64,000 nt of DNA from Chamaecrista fasciculata (GCA_003254925.1 QANZ01005908.1:1036-65035), one strand, 5' to 3'; numbered from the stretch's first letter, positions 33,733 through 46,995 are shown. The notes: generated by a model from the sequence alone, not told the origin. Translations and numbers: made by a program.

Positions 33733-35248
33733 AGTTATTCATTGTTGTATAGTTATATTTGATATTTGAAAAGTCCTACAGAAAATGGCAAAAGTAATTA
33801 ACTGTTGTAAGTGATTATTAAACTTGATTCTAATGTTTGTGAAATATTTGCCAGAACTATTGAATGTTTCAATCTGATTTAACCTGTTAATTTCTTCGAT
33901 TTACAAGCTACAAAGAGAGCAGAGTGGTCTTAGGATTTGTTTGAGATTTCTTCTCTTTTTAATTCCCCATTCTTCACCCATTTCATAAATACAAAATTTT
34001 AGAAATTTAGATATTTTATAGGAGATGTTAATCAAACAAAGGGAATTGGTATGAAAGACTTCAAAATTTGTTTGTAAATTAAGAGATAAAGCGGGAAGAC
34101 CTTCAAAATACCTCAATTTAAGATATTTTGAATTAGTAAAAAAAAAATCTCAATTCTCCATTCTCTTGCCTTTCTTTTCAAAATGGCAAGGAACATTGTT
34201 GCTGGTTGAAAATACAAAAATAACCTACATGAGTCTTACCTTAAATTTCTTTGGAGTATGGATTGAGAGTGCACATACACATGAAGTTCCTATAAGAAAG
34301 AAGCACATGGATGATTCTCTATGAATCTTTTCCGATAATTAAGTCAGATGAGTTCAAGATAATCTGAATATTTTTGAGTTGGATAATAAGCATTACATTT
34401 ATTAGGATTTAAACTTGTCTATTTATACCGAAAAATGTGATCTACGATAGGTGATAAAAGGTATGTGTATGATAACGACAAGCGTATAGTAATGGTAACT
34501 TAACATGTGTCTTGAGAGTATATCATGCCATGTCAAAATTGAGTGGTGAGCCTTGTAAGGATCGAACACATGTCCTTTCTTCACACTCCCAGCGCCTTTA
34601 CCATCCCAACTGTGAGGCTCTGTTAGCTTGCTCTTACCAATTGTTTTACTTATCTAATAAATTAATAGATTTAATGCATCTCTTAGACAAAAAAAAAATA
34701 TAGAGGGTTTATATTTAATATATTAAAAATAATTATTTATTACGTCATCTGGTCCAAACATCCGGTCTGACCGATTCAACCGATCCGACCGTGAACCAAA
34801 CACTTGTCCGAGTCTTTGTCCGATTCGGTTATGANTTTTAAGGATTAAAATAAAATATTTATAGTTTTTTTTATTAGAAATCAAACAATTATAATTCGTT
34901 TTTTTTCCATGATACATGTATTTTTTTAAATTAAAGAAATATTTGCTATTTCAAATTTCAATTTATATTTAATAATTGAGTTAGTTAGTGTTCTGCATTT
35001 CTGCCTTTCACTTCACGCCTTCACCGAGTGAGACAATTGCTTTCGGAATTCCAAACCCAAAGACTTATGTCTGGACTTGTGTTGACAAATCACAATTGGA
35101 CACGCATCTTAACCATTTAAGTTCAACACTCAACTATTGAATTACTCTTAAAACAGTGCATTATTCATCTTCTCTAGTTTGGGATTCACGAAACTTCCTT
35201 CTTCAACACAAATCATTTTAGGGTTTTAGCATATTCTCTTCCATTTTC
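33733..35248. other. intergenic region
   Basis: No gene. The 3' UTR of the caleosin gene is followed by AT-rich sequence. Near 34555-34600 there is a box-B-like 'ggatcgaacacatg' (possible SINE or LTR relic, unassigned). A hAT-like fragment lies at 34738-34842. The dioxygenase promoter should lie at 34900-35248. Confidence 0.5.
34738..34842. repeat. hAT-like MITE fragment
   Basis: Dense CCGATT/ACCGGT-type motifs ('catccggtctgaccgattc') like those at the right end of the element at 4715-5594. A lone N at 34835 interrupts it. No partner end or target-site duplication is visible. Confidence 0.5.
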
Positions 35249-38200
35249 ATGGCCACGACGTCTCCGATCTCCGTCACCGGCGGCTACTCAGCTCAGCCCT
35301 ACGACCGAGCCAAAGCCGTCAAGGACTTCGACGAATCCAAGCTCGGCGTCAAAGGCCTCGTCGACTCCGGCATCAACACCATCCCTCAATTCTTCGTTCA
35401 TCCACCAGAAACCACATCAGATCTCGGATTCCGTCCCGGATCCGAATCCAAAATCCCCGCCGTCGATCTCTCCGGCATCGACGACTCCGCCGACCGCCGA
35501 TCCGCCGTGGTGGAGCAAATCCGACGCGCCGCCTCGACCGTCGGGTTCTTCATGATCACGAACCACGGCGTGCCGGTGGAAATTCTGGACCGTACGATCA
35601 ACTCGATCAAGGCGTTCCATGAGCAACCAACGGAGATCAAGGCTCGGCTGTACCGTAGGCAGGTAACCACCGGAATAAACTTCATATCCAACGTGGACTT
35701 GTACAACTCTCAAGCTGCCAGCTGGAGGGATACTCTCCAGGTAAGGTGTTTAACCTTTAAATAAATAGTGAGTTCCGATTGAATTATTTATTCATATCAA
35801 CAATTAAATGTTTTAAAAAGTCATTTAATATAGGTCAAAGTGCACTTTTGGTCCTATAAATTTTATTCAGGTTTCAATTTGGTTTTTTGTTGTACTTTTA
35901 GTCCCATATCTTTTGTTTAGGTAGCGGATTTGGTTTCATGTTGCACTTTTAGTCTCATATGTTTGGCTTAGGTAAAATTGATCTTATATCTTTTGGTTAG
36001 GTTATAGAATTGGTCTCATATCTTTGGTAAAGGTGCAAAATTGGTCTCATATCTTTGAATCATGTGAGATTGACAATGAAACTTTTTATATGAGACCAAT
36101 TATGTAACCTGACCCAAGAGATACGAGACCAAAAGTGATATCAGACCAAATCCGCAACCTTTCCCAGAGATATGGAAAACAACAGTGCAACAGAAAAAGT
36201 TATAAAAGTTATAAGACCAAATTTCGATTTGTGTAAAAGTTGTGGGACCAAAAGTGCACTTTGACCTTTAATCTATCTTGTACTTTTTTTATACTAACTG
36301 AACTGAACCAATTCAATGATCAGTTTTTGATGATTGTGAAAAACTTGAAATGTAGGTGAGACTGGGGCCAACTTTAGCGGACGAGAACGAGATCCCTGAT
36401 ATGTGTAAGGAACCACTGAAGGAGTGGAACCGGGAGGTGGAACGGCTAGGAGAGGTGTTGATGGGTTTGCTGAGTGAAGGGTTGGGATTGAACAAGGACA
36501 CTTTGAAGGAGATGACTTTTACAGAGGGAAGAATGATGGTGGGACATTATTACCCCTTATGCCCTCAGCCTGATCTCACCGTTGGCCTTAAATCTCACGC
36601 CGATCCTGGGGCGCTAACGGTGCTGCTTCAGGACCAAATCGGAGGCTTGCAGGTTAGGACCACTGACGGCTGGGTTGATGTTAAATCACCTCATGGTGCT
36701 TTGGTTATTAATATTGGCGATTTACTTCAGGTATAAAGTTCTTATTTATGTTTTCATTTGCTTATGCCTTGTTATTTGTAAAGTTTTGTCAATTATTTGT
36801 ATAGAGTAGCTTATGATGATATAAGTAACATGATAACATGATGTGAAAATGTTCAAAACTTTAGCTAGTACTCAAGATTAAAAGTTAAAACCAACTGGGA
36901 CCAGATACATTTAGGATTCCTTCATTTGAAAATATTATTTTGGTCACAAATTTGGACTACCAAGAAGAGGTAAACACACAAAGCAAATATATATATGTGA
37001 TTCCATTCTCCATCCTCTTGAATTGCATTGCAGCAAGTGAAATGTAAGACTTTTCATTACTCTATCTAACAGTCTTCATGACATATATTTACATTTGTTT
37101 TCACCTAACCTAAGCAATAAGCATACAGTATGAGTATGTCTTGCGTGTTTTTTGCTTTTAATGAGTCTGTCTATCACTTATAGCCGTTTAAGGTGGTTTT
37201 CTCTGTTAGTGCTCTTAAGATTGACTTGGTGGACACGGAAGAATGCGATAGGATTTGTAGCCGAGGGTTATGATTATTCATGATTATAAGTTATAAGTTA
37301 TGTGAGGATTTTGAAGATGAAAGGTTAGAAATAGTTTATTAGTGAAGATGTTAAATAATAGGATTTTAATTACTTAATTATCGTATCTGCTTTACAGCTT
37401 CTATATTTTGTTCTGGCCTGAAGCTTTACAGCTTATATTGCTATATATATCATATATGTTACATGGTTCTGCTTTACTTGATTTTTCCCCCAAATGGTTC
37501 AAAGTTCAGAGATGAAATTAAATTACATTGGAGAAGAATGGGAGAAATTGTAGTCGAAGTGACAGACGGTGTGCGTCAATTTTATGTCCAAAGGGGGAAA
37601 AAGTAGTTGAATAGTATTTTGAAATTTGTGTATAACTATTACATGAATTTGTACTTATTTTAATATAAAAATATATTTAAGATAATTAAAAAAAAAATCT
37701 ATAGAGAAGTACAGGACTCTTCAATGTAGGATCCACAATTCAACATTTTTAGTATCCAAATTGGTACACAAATCTTCAAATAATAATAAAAAAAAGAGTG
37801 ACTCCTTTTTTCAAAACACAACAATACAGAAAGTAAACAACAGATGAAATACACAACTCATTACAATTTAGTGTCGCTGTAAAAACTGAGTTGTAAAGTA
37901 ATAAAGTGTTCGTGAAGAGATTATCTAACTAGCAATGAGTTATAAATTTGTAGGGACTAAATTAAACATTTCAAGAAATTGAAGACTAACATGATTGTTC
38001 CTATATAATCTAAGGAAAACATTTTACTTCATAAAGTGGGACGAATGGAATATGATAAAATAGCCTTTTTCCCTTCATTGTGACTTATCTGAACCATAAA
38101 TTTGTTTCTCAGATTGTTTCAAATGAGACATACAAGAGTGCTGATCATCGAGTGTTGGCAAATTCTTCGAAAGAAGCAGCACGAGTGTCGGTTGCCGTTT

Positions 38201-38364
38201 TCTTCAACCCAAGTGCAAGAGAGAATGTGTATGGACCATTGCCAGAACTAACATCACCAGAGAAACCACCTCTTTATAGGAATTTCACTTACAACGAGTT
38301 TATTACAAGGTTCTTCAAGAAAGAGTTGGATGGCAAATCTCTCACTAATTTTTTCAGGAAGTGA
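35249..38364 (+). CDS. 2-oxoglutarate/Fe(II) dioxygenase, ACC-oxidase-homolog type
   Basis: Three exons: 35249-35740, 36356-36730 and 38113-38364 (TGA), 372 aa, the usual length for 1-aminocyclopropane-1-carboxylate oxidase homologs (At1g06620 group). The N-terminal DIOX_N domain (about 60-165) precedes the catalytic double-stranded beta-helix (about 215-320). Iron ligands His245 and Asp247 (SHADPG) and His301 (SADHRV), and the 2-oxoglutarate-binding R-x-S (Arg313, Ser315), are all present, so the enzyme should be active. These are cytosolic enzymes of specialised metabolism. Members are not true ACC oxidases and the substrate cannot be told from sequence. Exon 1 is GC-rich, unlike its surroundings. 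Intron 1 carries a Mutator-like MITE. Two-intron structure is normal for the group. Confidence 0.95.
35833..36266. mobile_element. Mutator-like MITE in dioxygenase intron 1
   Basis: The ends are perfect inverted copies: 'ggtcaaagtgcacttttggt' on the left and its complement on the right. The flanks 'tttaatata' (35824-35832) and 'tttaatcta' (36267-36275) match at 8 of 9. The interior is made of 'tggtctcatatctttgg' repeats in both directions. 434 bp, no coding. Shares its terminal core with the EXO70-carrying element at 32066. Confidence 0.82.
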
Positions 38365-40679
38365 TGTGTTGAACAGCCCATAGCTATGCTTTTGCAAAAT
38401 GTGGTATTGTAAAAAAAANGTTTATAATATTGTGAGTTTGGTTTATCCAACTTGTGAGAGTGTGTTCTCTCTAGGGTTCTTCATTGAACTTATAGACTTA
38501 TCAAGGCTTGATCATCCTTGTGGCGTCTTCCAACACTTCGGGTCTTTGTTCGTTCGAGTTCAAGGGTTCAAGTGTGATCATCTAGGCCTTTGTTTAGCTT
38601 TCTTGGGGTTGTATATTTCAACTTGGTGGTGAGTTCGTGGAATTTTCCCTTGTGGGTTCGCCTTCGTTGGGATAGGTCTCTAACTACATAATCCTATCTT
38701 AGTACACAGTTCGCATTAATACAAATACTATATAAATGTACGTACACAGTTTGAACTTTGAACTTTTCAAATTTCAATATGGACAATGAAACAATAAATA
38801 TCATCTTGACTTGAATTTTGATATATTTTTCTTATTTACATTAACAGTACATGGACTTTATTATCAAAAAATATCAATTGAGTCTAAGTTTTAGTTATAT
38901 TAAAGTTCATCACTTAATTCTATAAATACCCAATATCCTGGAAATAGAAGAATATATATAGTAGGTACAATTCAAAACAAGAATGCCATATTGTCATACA
39001 AATTCGCATTTGCCCTCTAATCTGATCGACACCAAATTGTTTTAACATCCATGTCAACCACAGTTAAATCCGTAATAATTTAATTAATATTTAATATAAT
39101 ATTAAAAAAAATTGTAAAACAAATTTATATTAATAAGTATTTTTAATAATATTTACTACACAAAAAATAAAACCAAAATTATTTTCATCATCACTCTCGC
39201 GTAAAATAAATCAAATAGTTTTAAAGTTTTAAAGAAATTTGTAAATTTAAAATATTTCAATTGCTTTTAAATTCATTTACCTTTTCCCCACTTAATTTTG
39301 ATCTTGTCAGCTAGGGATAAATGCCTCTAGTAACACTCTATCAATTTTCTCCTTTCAATTACTTTATTAGGCCACACTTTACACTCTATGAGACTATGAC
39401 TTATTAATCTCTTTCTCATTTTTTTCAAGATTATGACAGAATAAATTCGAGATGTGGGAGACGAAATCACTGACCTGGAGTTGAAATTGATCTTCAGTGG
39501 AGCTAAGATCTTCAAGCCACAAAAATTATTATAAAATTTAGACATGAAAACAATGATTTTGCCTAATGTTTATTAAGAGATATTAAGTTTTGCATTGTTA
39601 TAAAAGTGCTGTGAATTTGACCAATTGATTGTTCTATAATGAGTTTGGGAATGTGAAATCAATTTGTATGTGAGTACATGGCAAGGGATAGGAGAAAGAA
39701 ACCCAAGACCTTAAATAGCGTAATGCCAAATACTTGATGTTGAGGTATAGTTTCCAAAATTTAGTCTATTCAATTTATCACTTCGTGGGGACCAAGCTAT
39801 TAATATACTCCTTTTTCTTTACAAGAATAGTTACCCACCCACACAACTTGATGTTGAGGTATAGTTTCCACATGTACCTTTTATTTTTTTTAATCAATCC
39901 ACATGTACTAAATGGGCGTTTGGTTTTCTTATGGGNAATTTAGAGTTTTGGGGGGAAGGGGGAACACATCGAAATTTCAGAACTTTGGTTGCTATTTTTA
40001 CAAAAGGAAGCAAGTTTTTTTTTCGTGGAAATCTAGAATTCATTAAACATAAAGGCAGGACCACCTACTGCAATATCATGGTTAACTTGATTGTGGGCAC
40101 CATCAACATTAACTTTGATCCAATTGGGAGGAGGTGGATTCCATTTCACAAGAATAGGATGATGAGACACATTAGAACTTGGATTAGAATCCATAACAGT
40201 GAAAAAGAATTCATCAGCATTTTTAACAGCTTGGGAAAAAGTCAAGAAAGGAGACGGGGTGGCTGACTGAAAATTTTTTTTATTTCGAGTTAGCCAAATG
40301 TTCCAAATAGTGAAGGTAAAAATTGTTCCAAGAGGATTCCTCCTGACTTGAAGCATTTTCACAAAGCCAAGTAGACAAATTGGTAATGGTCACATTCCTA
40401 TAATACTCGTAAAAAGGAACTCGTAACTATAAATTCGTCACATTTGAACTTAAATCAAGAGACATATAACCACATTCAGTATTTTGTGATGAATTTGAGA
40501 AATTATGAAATCATATAAAGCCAATAAAAAACAAATGAAACATAAGGGACCAATTTGAAATCTACCCATACATGAAGGACTAATTTGAGGTTTTAGCCTT
40601 GGACTAGTCTGGTTGTAGCGTTGTACGCCTCATACGAGGGAGGCAGTGAGCGACAGTGAAAGGCTAGTAAGCTTTGGAT
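38365..40679. other. intergenic region
   Basis: No gene. There are lone N bases at 38419 and 39936. A 26-bp direct duplication 'cttgatgttgaggtatagtt' occurs near 39734 and 39847. A LINE fragment lies at 40033-40362. The rest is AT-rich without recognisable structure. Confidence 0.5.
40033..40362 (-). pseudogene. LINE RNase H-region fragment
   Basis: The minus-strand reading contains FTIWNIWLTRNKKNFQ and VKWNPPPPNWIKVNVDGA, the junction between the zinc-binding/RVT tail and the plant-type RNase H (RVT_3) domain of L1-like LINEs. Only about 110 codons are left and both ends are missing. No target-site duplication or poly(A) seen. It is older than the LINE at 59602-60999. Confidence 0.7.
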
Positions 40680-43600
40680 ATGGCTGCTTCGAAGGCGTTA
40701 ATGGCTTCCTTAACCCACCTTCGTCCTCTAACATGCGCAGCTTCTTCAGTTTCAACATCTCATTCTTCACGTCTTGTGCCTCAACCACCAGACCTTATCA
40801 AATGGGTTAGGAAAGAAGGTGGTTTCGTGCACCAGGCGGTGAAGATATCACAACTTGAATCCAATGGTCTCGGACTCGTTGCCTCAGAAGAAATCCCTAA
40901 AGGGAGTGACCTAATTGTTCTTCCACACCATCTACCCTTGAGATTCGGCTCTCTTCAAGAAGATTCGCTTGATTCTGTGTTACTTGACTTGGCTCGCAAA
41001 GTTCCTGGTATTGATTTTAGCTTTCTACATGATTACTTTCTGGATTCTATTTATTTCCTGAAGATTTGTGCATTTTGTGCCTCTTTCTGAGGAATTTTGG
41101 TTTAATTGTTTGTTAATGATTTTTGAATGTGGAGGTGATGCATATCTTGTAGTTTTCGACTTTCTTATGAGTTTTGATAAGACGCTCATTTCTGTTTAGC
41201 TCACTATGAAGTTCTAAGTCAAACAATTAGGAGGAGCCTGGTTCAATTTAGAGCTTCTTCATGAATGTAACTTATGAAATTCGATACAATTAAGAGGATC
41301 CTCAGCCACAACTTTAGTTTAAGGCAAGGTCTGCTGCCTCCGTTGTGTATTCTAACGTTTAGTTTCTTTATGATCAATCAAGTCATGCAAGATAATAAAA
41401 AGGTCAGTGCCATGAACCACCCGAGGGCCTTGTCATAAACTCCTATGTCGTCAACATAGGTAGCATAAGGAGATAGTAGTAGTAGAAAAAATATGAGGGA
41501 GGTAGCGAGAACCTGATTGAGTAGTTTGCTTGTAAGGTGTGGTGTTTACATTGTGGAGCTCCTGTAGAACTTTTGAGTCCTACTGAAATGGTATTTGCCT
41601 TGTCATAATAAGAATATAGGAGTTAAATATTTATCCTGCAAGGATAGTTGGTCTATCCTAACAATGAGAGTTGAAATAACCTTTTATCAGTTGTGCAAGT
41701 TGATTGCCAAGGCTGCAGTCAAATCATGATTTATACCTTCTTTTCATTTCATTTTTTTTTCTTGAGAGGTAAAACTATATTTTACCACATTGAACTATGA
41801 TTTAATTACAAAATTACTGTATGTAGTTAAGGCTTATCAAAACACCCAATAACTTTAGATTGAAATGTGGTTCAAGTGTTCAACTATAAAAAAGAAAATA
41901 ACAAAATTGCTTGTTTTTGTATATCAATGATCTGATTACATAAAACTGTTTAGTCATAGCATGCAGAAATCTTTTATACATTGGTGATTCAAGTTCTGAT
42001 AATTATACTCTGCTGAGTTTTCATTGTAAATAAATTGGACACTATGGGAGAATTTGGCAGAGGAACTATGGGCTATGAAATTGGGTTTGAAGCTTCTGCA
42101 AGAAAGAGCAAAAGTTGGATCATTTTGGTGGCCATATATAAGCAATCTCCCAGAAATGTACAGTGTACCTATCTTCTTTCCAGGAGAGGATATAAAGAAC
42201 TTGCAGTATGCTCCACTTCTTCATCAGGTATTATATTTAACCATCTCCTGAGCAAGAATTATGGCTGACCTTGAATGGCATAAATCAACTGCAGGAGCTG
42301 AAGGAGAACTAGAAACTCTAAAATTCCCATGACCTCAATGTAGAGAATTGTGCGAGCACTGACATTTAAGATTCTATATGACTGGAAATATTGACATACA
42401 TTTATTACCAAATAAGCATCTGTTGCTCTAAAGTCAAGTTCCGAAAATTGTGAGAAATTCTCTTAAACAACTTATGGTATGTTATTCATTAAGTTATCCA
42501 GTTTTGTACAAAGCGTTCACAAAATTATTTAAGGACTTAGCCTGCAGGTTTTAATACACTAATCATCTACTTTCATTGTGCTATTAGGTATGTGATTGAA
42601 TTACACACTAAGTTACTCATCAACAAAATATTTTAACATGAGGAGTCATGTCCATGTCTAACATGTTTCAAATATTTGTATGAAAAATGTTGCAACACTT
42701 CAGTTAACATTTGGATTCTAGATATTGATGTGTCAAAGTCCATGTCAGAGAGTTTGGCAGTTAGATTTAAATAAATTCCATGTGGTTAGGTGAATAAAAG
42801 ATGTAGATTTCTTCTCGATTTTGATCAAGAAGCCAAGCATGCCCTTGACAGTCTTAAACCAGATAACCATCCCTTTGGTGGCCAAGAAGTAGATGCATCT
42901 TCACTTGGCTGGGCAATGTCAGCAGTCTCATCTAGGGCATTCCGATTGTATGGTAACAAGCGTCCTGATGGGACCCATATAGACATACCCATGATGCTTC
43001 CTCTCATTGATATGTGCAACCATAGTTTCGATTCAAATGCCCGAATTGTTCAGGAACAAGATACTGATACTGCAAAGATGCTAGTCAAGGCATGTTTTTC
43101 CCTACTCATTCCTTTAGTATGTTTTCCCCGTTGTTTCCAAGAAAGAAATTAAAACTTTTTCTTTTCTTGGCTAACTCTCGGTCTTTACATCAGGTTGTGG
43201 CTGACACAGAAATCAAACAAGATAGTGCCTTATTACTGAACTATGGCTGTTTAAGCAATGATCTTTTTCTTCTTGATTATGGATTCGTGATACCCTCAAA
43301 TCCTTATGACATTATTGAGCTCAAATATGATGGTACTTTCTTGGATGCTGCAAGCATGGTAGCCGGGCTTTCTTCTCCCAACTTCTCAGCACCTGCTCCG
43401 TGGCAGGAACAAGTTTTATCTCAGCTAAATCTAGCTGGAGAAGCTCCTGATCTCAAGGTTTGTATTCCTTGTATTCATTTATTTACTATTTCTTTCATCA
43501 AATTACTATATTATTAGAATGTTCAGGTATAAAGGCAAAGATCCTTGTTATCTATAGGGCAAAGTCAAGTGTATATCAAACTTTTCTTTTCAACCCATTT

Positions 43601-45486
43601 GACAGTCATGAAATGTCTAATAGTAATATTTAAGTGGTTAGGAAGTTGCGGGAAGGTTATTAACAAATTGCATCATATTAGATATTTTGATCAGAAGGTC
43701 CGTTTTCTATTTCTTAGTAGATGATTTTTCTGTAGCTCGGGATTTTTGGGAAAGTTAATTGTTCCTCTCTGACTATTTGCTGTTATTTAAGAATGTTCTA
43801 GACATGTGCATAAGCCATGAACCAGACTTCAAGACACACATCCGCAAAACAAGGCACTAGTTTTAATTCCTTGAAATAGGGCATTTTCATCTTTCAGTGT
43901 TGGTGCTTGTTTATTATAATTTTAGAAACTCAGTAATATATAAAGATTGTAACAACATTAGATCATTAGATAACCATCATGTGAATGATATATGACCTTC
44001 CATAGACTAGATTATAAGATTCTTCAGTTCTCATAGAAGCAAGTTAGTTATGAGCATTGAGCAACCTGCACTGCTTGATTGTTTGAGCCCAATATAGGTA
44101 TAGACTATGTACTTCTGCTTTGTTGGTTCCTGTCAACTTTATTTAACATTGGTCTTAGTGAATATTAGTTGAAGACGGAAATGAGTCGTCTCTCCTTTTT
44201 CTTCAATCTTTTTATGGTAAGACCTTTTGCACCTTCCATCAGCTCCCAAATTACATCTCTACGGGCAACACACTAAGAATAAGAACACTTTTAAATGAAA
44301 AGAGACTGCAGCAGGAAGAGAACTTTTACCCAAAATGGCAATCTTCCTTCTGATACAAAAGCATTCCAGCAGGCAACAGAGAACACATCTCAAGGGGCAC
44401 GCAGAAATTAAAGTTGACTTCTAGATACGTCAAGATTTTGGCCCAAAAGGGTATTTGGCAATATCAAAACAATTAGATTTAGATTTTTGGCCCAAATAAA
44501 GTTTCTTGATTTAAGTAAGAGATTTTAAATAATTTTCTAATAAACAAAATTTATTCCAACACCTAACCTATAGGAGAAAAATACATCACATTTACACGTA
44601 AATCATCCATTACTTGCACACCCCTTGGAGTTGGAGAATGAATATCAGTCATTCACAACTTGGACACAGACATTAAATTGGCCTCTCGGAATTGCTTCAG
44701 TCAGAATATTTGTAGTTTGTTGCCTAGTAGGAATTTACAGATCTAAATTATTCCTTAATTTATCTTCTTTTTGATAAAATGGCAGTTTGTTGGAAATATC
44801 AAAAGTTCCACATTAGAGAAACAAAAGTTAAAAGGATATACAATATGTAAGGATGCTGTAGTAAATTGCTTCAGGAATTTAGGACAAATGGCTTCTTCCA
44901 CATCCATCCTCATATAGAAGTCCAACATTTCATCATTCAAAATAACTTAGACAGGAACCATCCAGTTCCAACAAATGTCCACACGTTTTATCCTATTGTT
45001 GATGATTAATTGATGATATGAACAATTAATTTACACAATTTGGCTTGAGTTTACATATAATAAACATTACTGACAAAACACACATTGACTTGTTGCCATT
45101 TGTTGCAGGTAAGTTTAGGTGGTCCAGAAATAATCGACGGCCGCCTATTAGCGGCACTAAGAGTACTTCTTTCAAGTGACAAGGATACTGTGCAGAGTTA
45201 TGAGCTTAACACTCTCAAATCTCTAGCTGCTGAAGCTCCTCTTGGCATTGCAAATGAAGTGGCTGCTTTTCGAACTGCAATTGCTTTATGTGCCATTGCA
45301 TTGGGACACTTTCCAACCAAAATAATGGACGATGAATCGCTCTTGAAACGAGGCGTTTCAGCTTCAACTGAACTAGCCATTCAGTTCAGGATCCAGAAGA
45401 AGTCTGTGATTATAGATGTTACAAGAGATCTCACAAGGAGGGTAAAACTTCTCTCATTAAAGGAAAATGTCACTGCTCAAAGTTGA
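40680..45486 (+). CDS. SET-domain protein-lysine methyltransferase, Rubisco-LSMT-like, plastid-type
   Basis: Five exons: 40680-41007, 42061-42227, 42790-43089, 43194-43457 and 45109-45486 (TGA), 478 aa. The Ser/Thr-rich, acid-free N-terminus (first about 35 residues) looks like a chloroplast transit peptide. The SET domain runs from about residue 50 to 300. It is split by an insert typical of the Rubisco LSMT group, with the AdoMet-binding/catalytic DMCNHSF at 240-245 and NYG...SND...LDYGF near 281-297. The C-terminal part (about 320-470) is the Rubisco-LSMT substrate-binding helical domain. The Arabidopsis group includes At1g24610 and relatives; the substrate is unknown for most. Intron 3 appears to be GC-AG. 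Exon 5 begins GTAAGT right after the acceptor. Both junctions still leave the frame intact. Confidence 0.93.
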
Positions 45487-45773
45487 AAAAACACATTTTT
45501 TAACTGATTTTGCAGGAACTACATATATTTCTTGTCTCTAATTTTGTAATTAGTATTTAAACTTCATCATGTAACTAAAACGCATGTCAAGTTTTGGACT
45601 AAAATGAGAACATTAAATTTCAGTATTAACTCCCACAGTTGATTTTGACTGAGAAGTTCACATTTTTCAGTTTTGTACCAAGTTTAGGTAAGGGAGACAT
45701 GTTATTGCATTTTATAGAGGATATATATTTGTCTTGTTGTTGCTAAAATGATTTGTACTTTTCTTTATATTTT

Positions 45774-45782
45774 TTAAAAAAA
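45774..45782. repeat. left 9-bp TSD of the 45783 element
   Basis: Reads 'ttaaaaaaa' and is identical to 46996-47004. A 9-bp duplication is the Mutator-like hallmark. The low complexity weakens it a little, but the element ends fit exactly. Confidence 0.8.
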
Positions 45783-46995
45783 GGGTAAATTACAGAAAAT
45801 GGCCTTGTGGTTTGGCTCATTTTCAGATAGGGTCCCTGTGGTTTAAAAAGTGTCAACTTGGGGGCTTGTGGTTTCCTCCGTTAGCAAGTAGGGTCTCAAG
45901 TGGTTTTTTCCATCCAAATTAATAGAATTAAGTTAGAATAAATTTTAAGATTGGACTGTTTTGTGATTTGAGCATTTTTTCTATTAAAACAAACTTTAAA
46001 AAGGACTATATTGCAATTTTAACAAAAAAGCTACTTCATTCCCACATTTGTTCTTCGTCTTCATCTTTTTCACCTAAAGGCTAAATCGTTTCTTTCCTTC
46101 ACCACGTGAATCGCCAACCACCTCTGTCCAATACGTCGGAGGCATCGGAACCCCAATCCTTCGCCGCCGATGATGACTTCAACAGCCGCATAAACCAATT
46201 CCACCTCCGTTACCGGAGCGGCACGGGGAAGAAGGCGGAACTCCGGAAGTTTGTTTTTTTTGGGTTCGTGAACAACTCCGGAAGGACGGCGAGCGGTGGT
46301 TCGCGATGGAGATCTGAGTTCATTTTTTCTGGATTCATGAACAACTCGACAGAAGCTAGGTTCATGAACGTCGCCAGCGCTTTTCTGGGTTTGGAGCATT
46401 AGAGAAGACGCGTTTCAAACTTCATCGTTCTTCGGCGGAGAGTGGCGGTTCGCGGCGAGTTTTATACAGATCTGGTCGGCGGCGGACGTGGGTGTTTTTC
46501 GTGGTGGTTCAAGGTCGTGGGTGTTTTCTGTCGGCGACAGCTTCTTCTTCTTCCCCCATCAATTTTTTGTTGTGCATTTTTTGGGTTTTTCTTGTGCATT
46601 TTTGGGTCAAGAACTTGCTTCAAAGAGAAGCAGCAAAATGAGATGTTTAAAGTTGTTAATTGTTAATTTGAATGAAGGAAGAGATAACCAGCGAACGCAC
46701 GAATTGTTTGGGGAGGAAGAAGAAGCCACGAATTGCTTTTTGTTTAGAGTTGGTTTAAATTGCAATATAGTCCTTTTTTTTAAGTTTATTTTAATAGAAA
46801 AAAATGCTCAAATAACAAAACAGTCCATCTTAAAATTTATTAAACCTTAATTCTGTTAATTTGGATGGAAAAAACTACCTGGGACCCTATTTGCTAACGG
46901 AGGAAACCACAAGCCCCCAATTTGACACTTTTTAAATCACAAAGACTCTATCTGAAAATGGGTCAAACCACAAGGTCTTTTTCTATAATTTACCC
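45783..46995. mobile_element. 1.2-kb long-TIR Mutator-like element with GC-rich filler (Pack-MULE candidate)
   Basis: The ends 'gggtaaattacagaaaatgg' and, as reverse complement of the right end, 'gggtaaattatagaaaaaga' begin arms that stay inverted for about 230 bp (45783-46020 and about 46750-46995). Both arms contain 'gtttcctccgttagcaa'. Identical 9-bp direct repeats flank it. The middle (about 46080-46700) is much GC-richer than the arms, with coding-like composition on both strands and open frames of about 100 codons, but no transposase and no domain I recognise. The arms are the same family as the MITE at 6760-7256, which lacks the filler. The filler may be captured host sequence. Confidence 0.85.

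Noticed and set aside
34550-34625. tRNA or SINE suggested by 'ggatcgaacacatg'
   Set aside because: Only one box-like motif, no box A, no tail, no direct repeats.
46106-46402. 98-codon open frame in the 45783 element (and a 109-codon one on the other strand)
   Set aside because: Both strands are open because of GC-rich filler; no recognised domain, so not called as a gene, though kept as a finding about the cargo.
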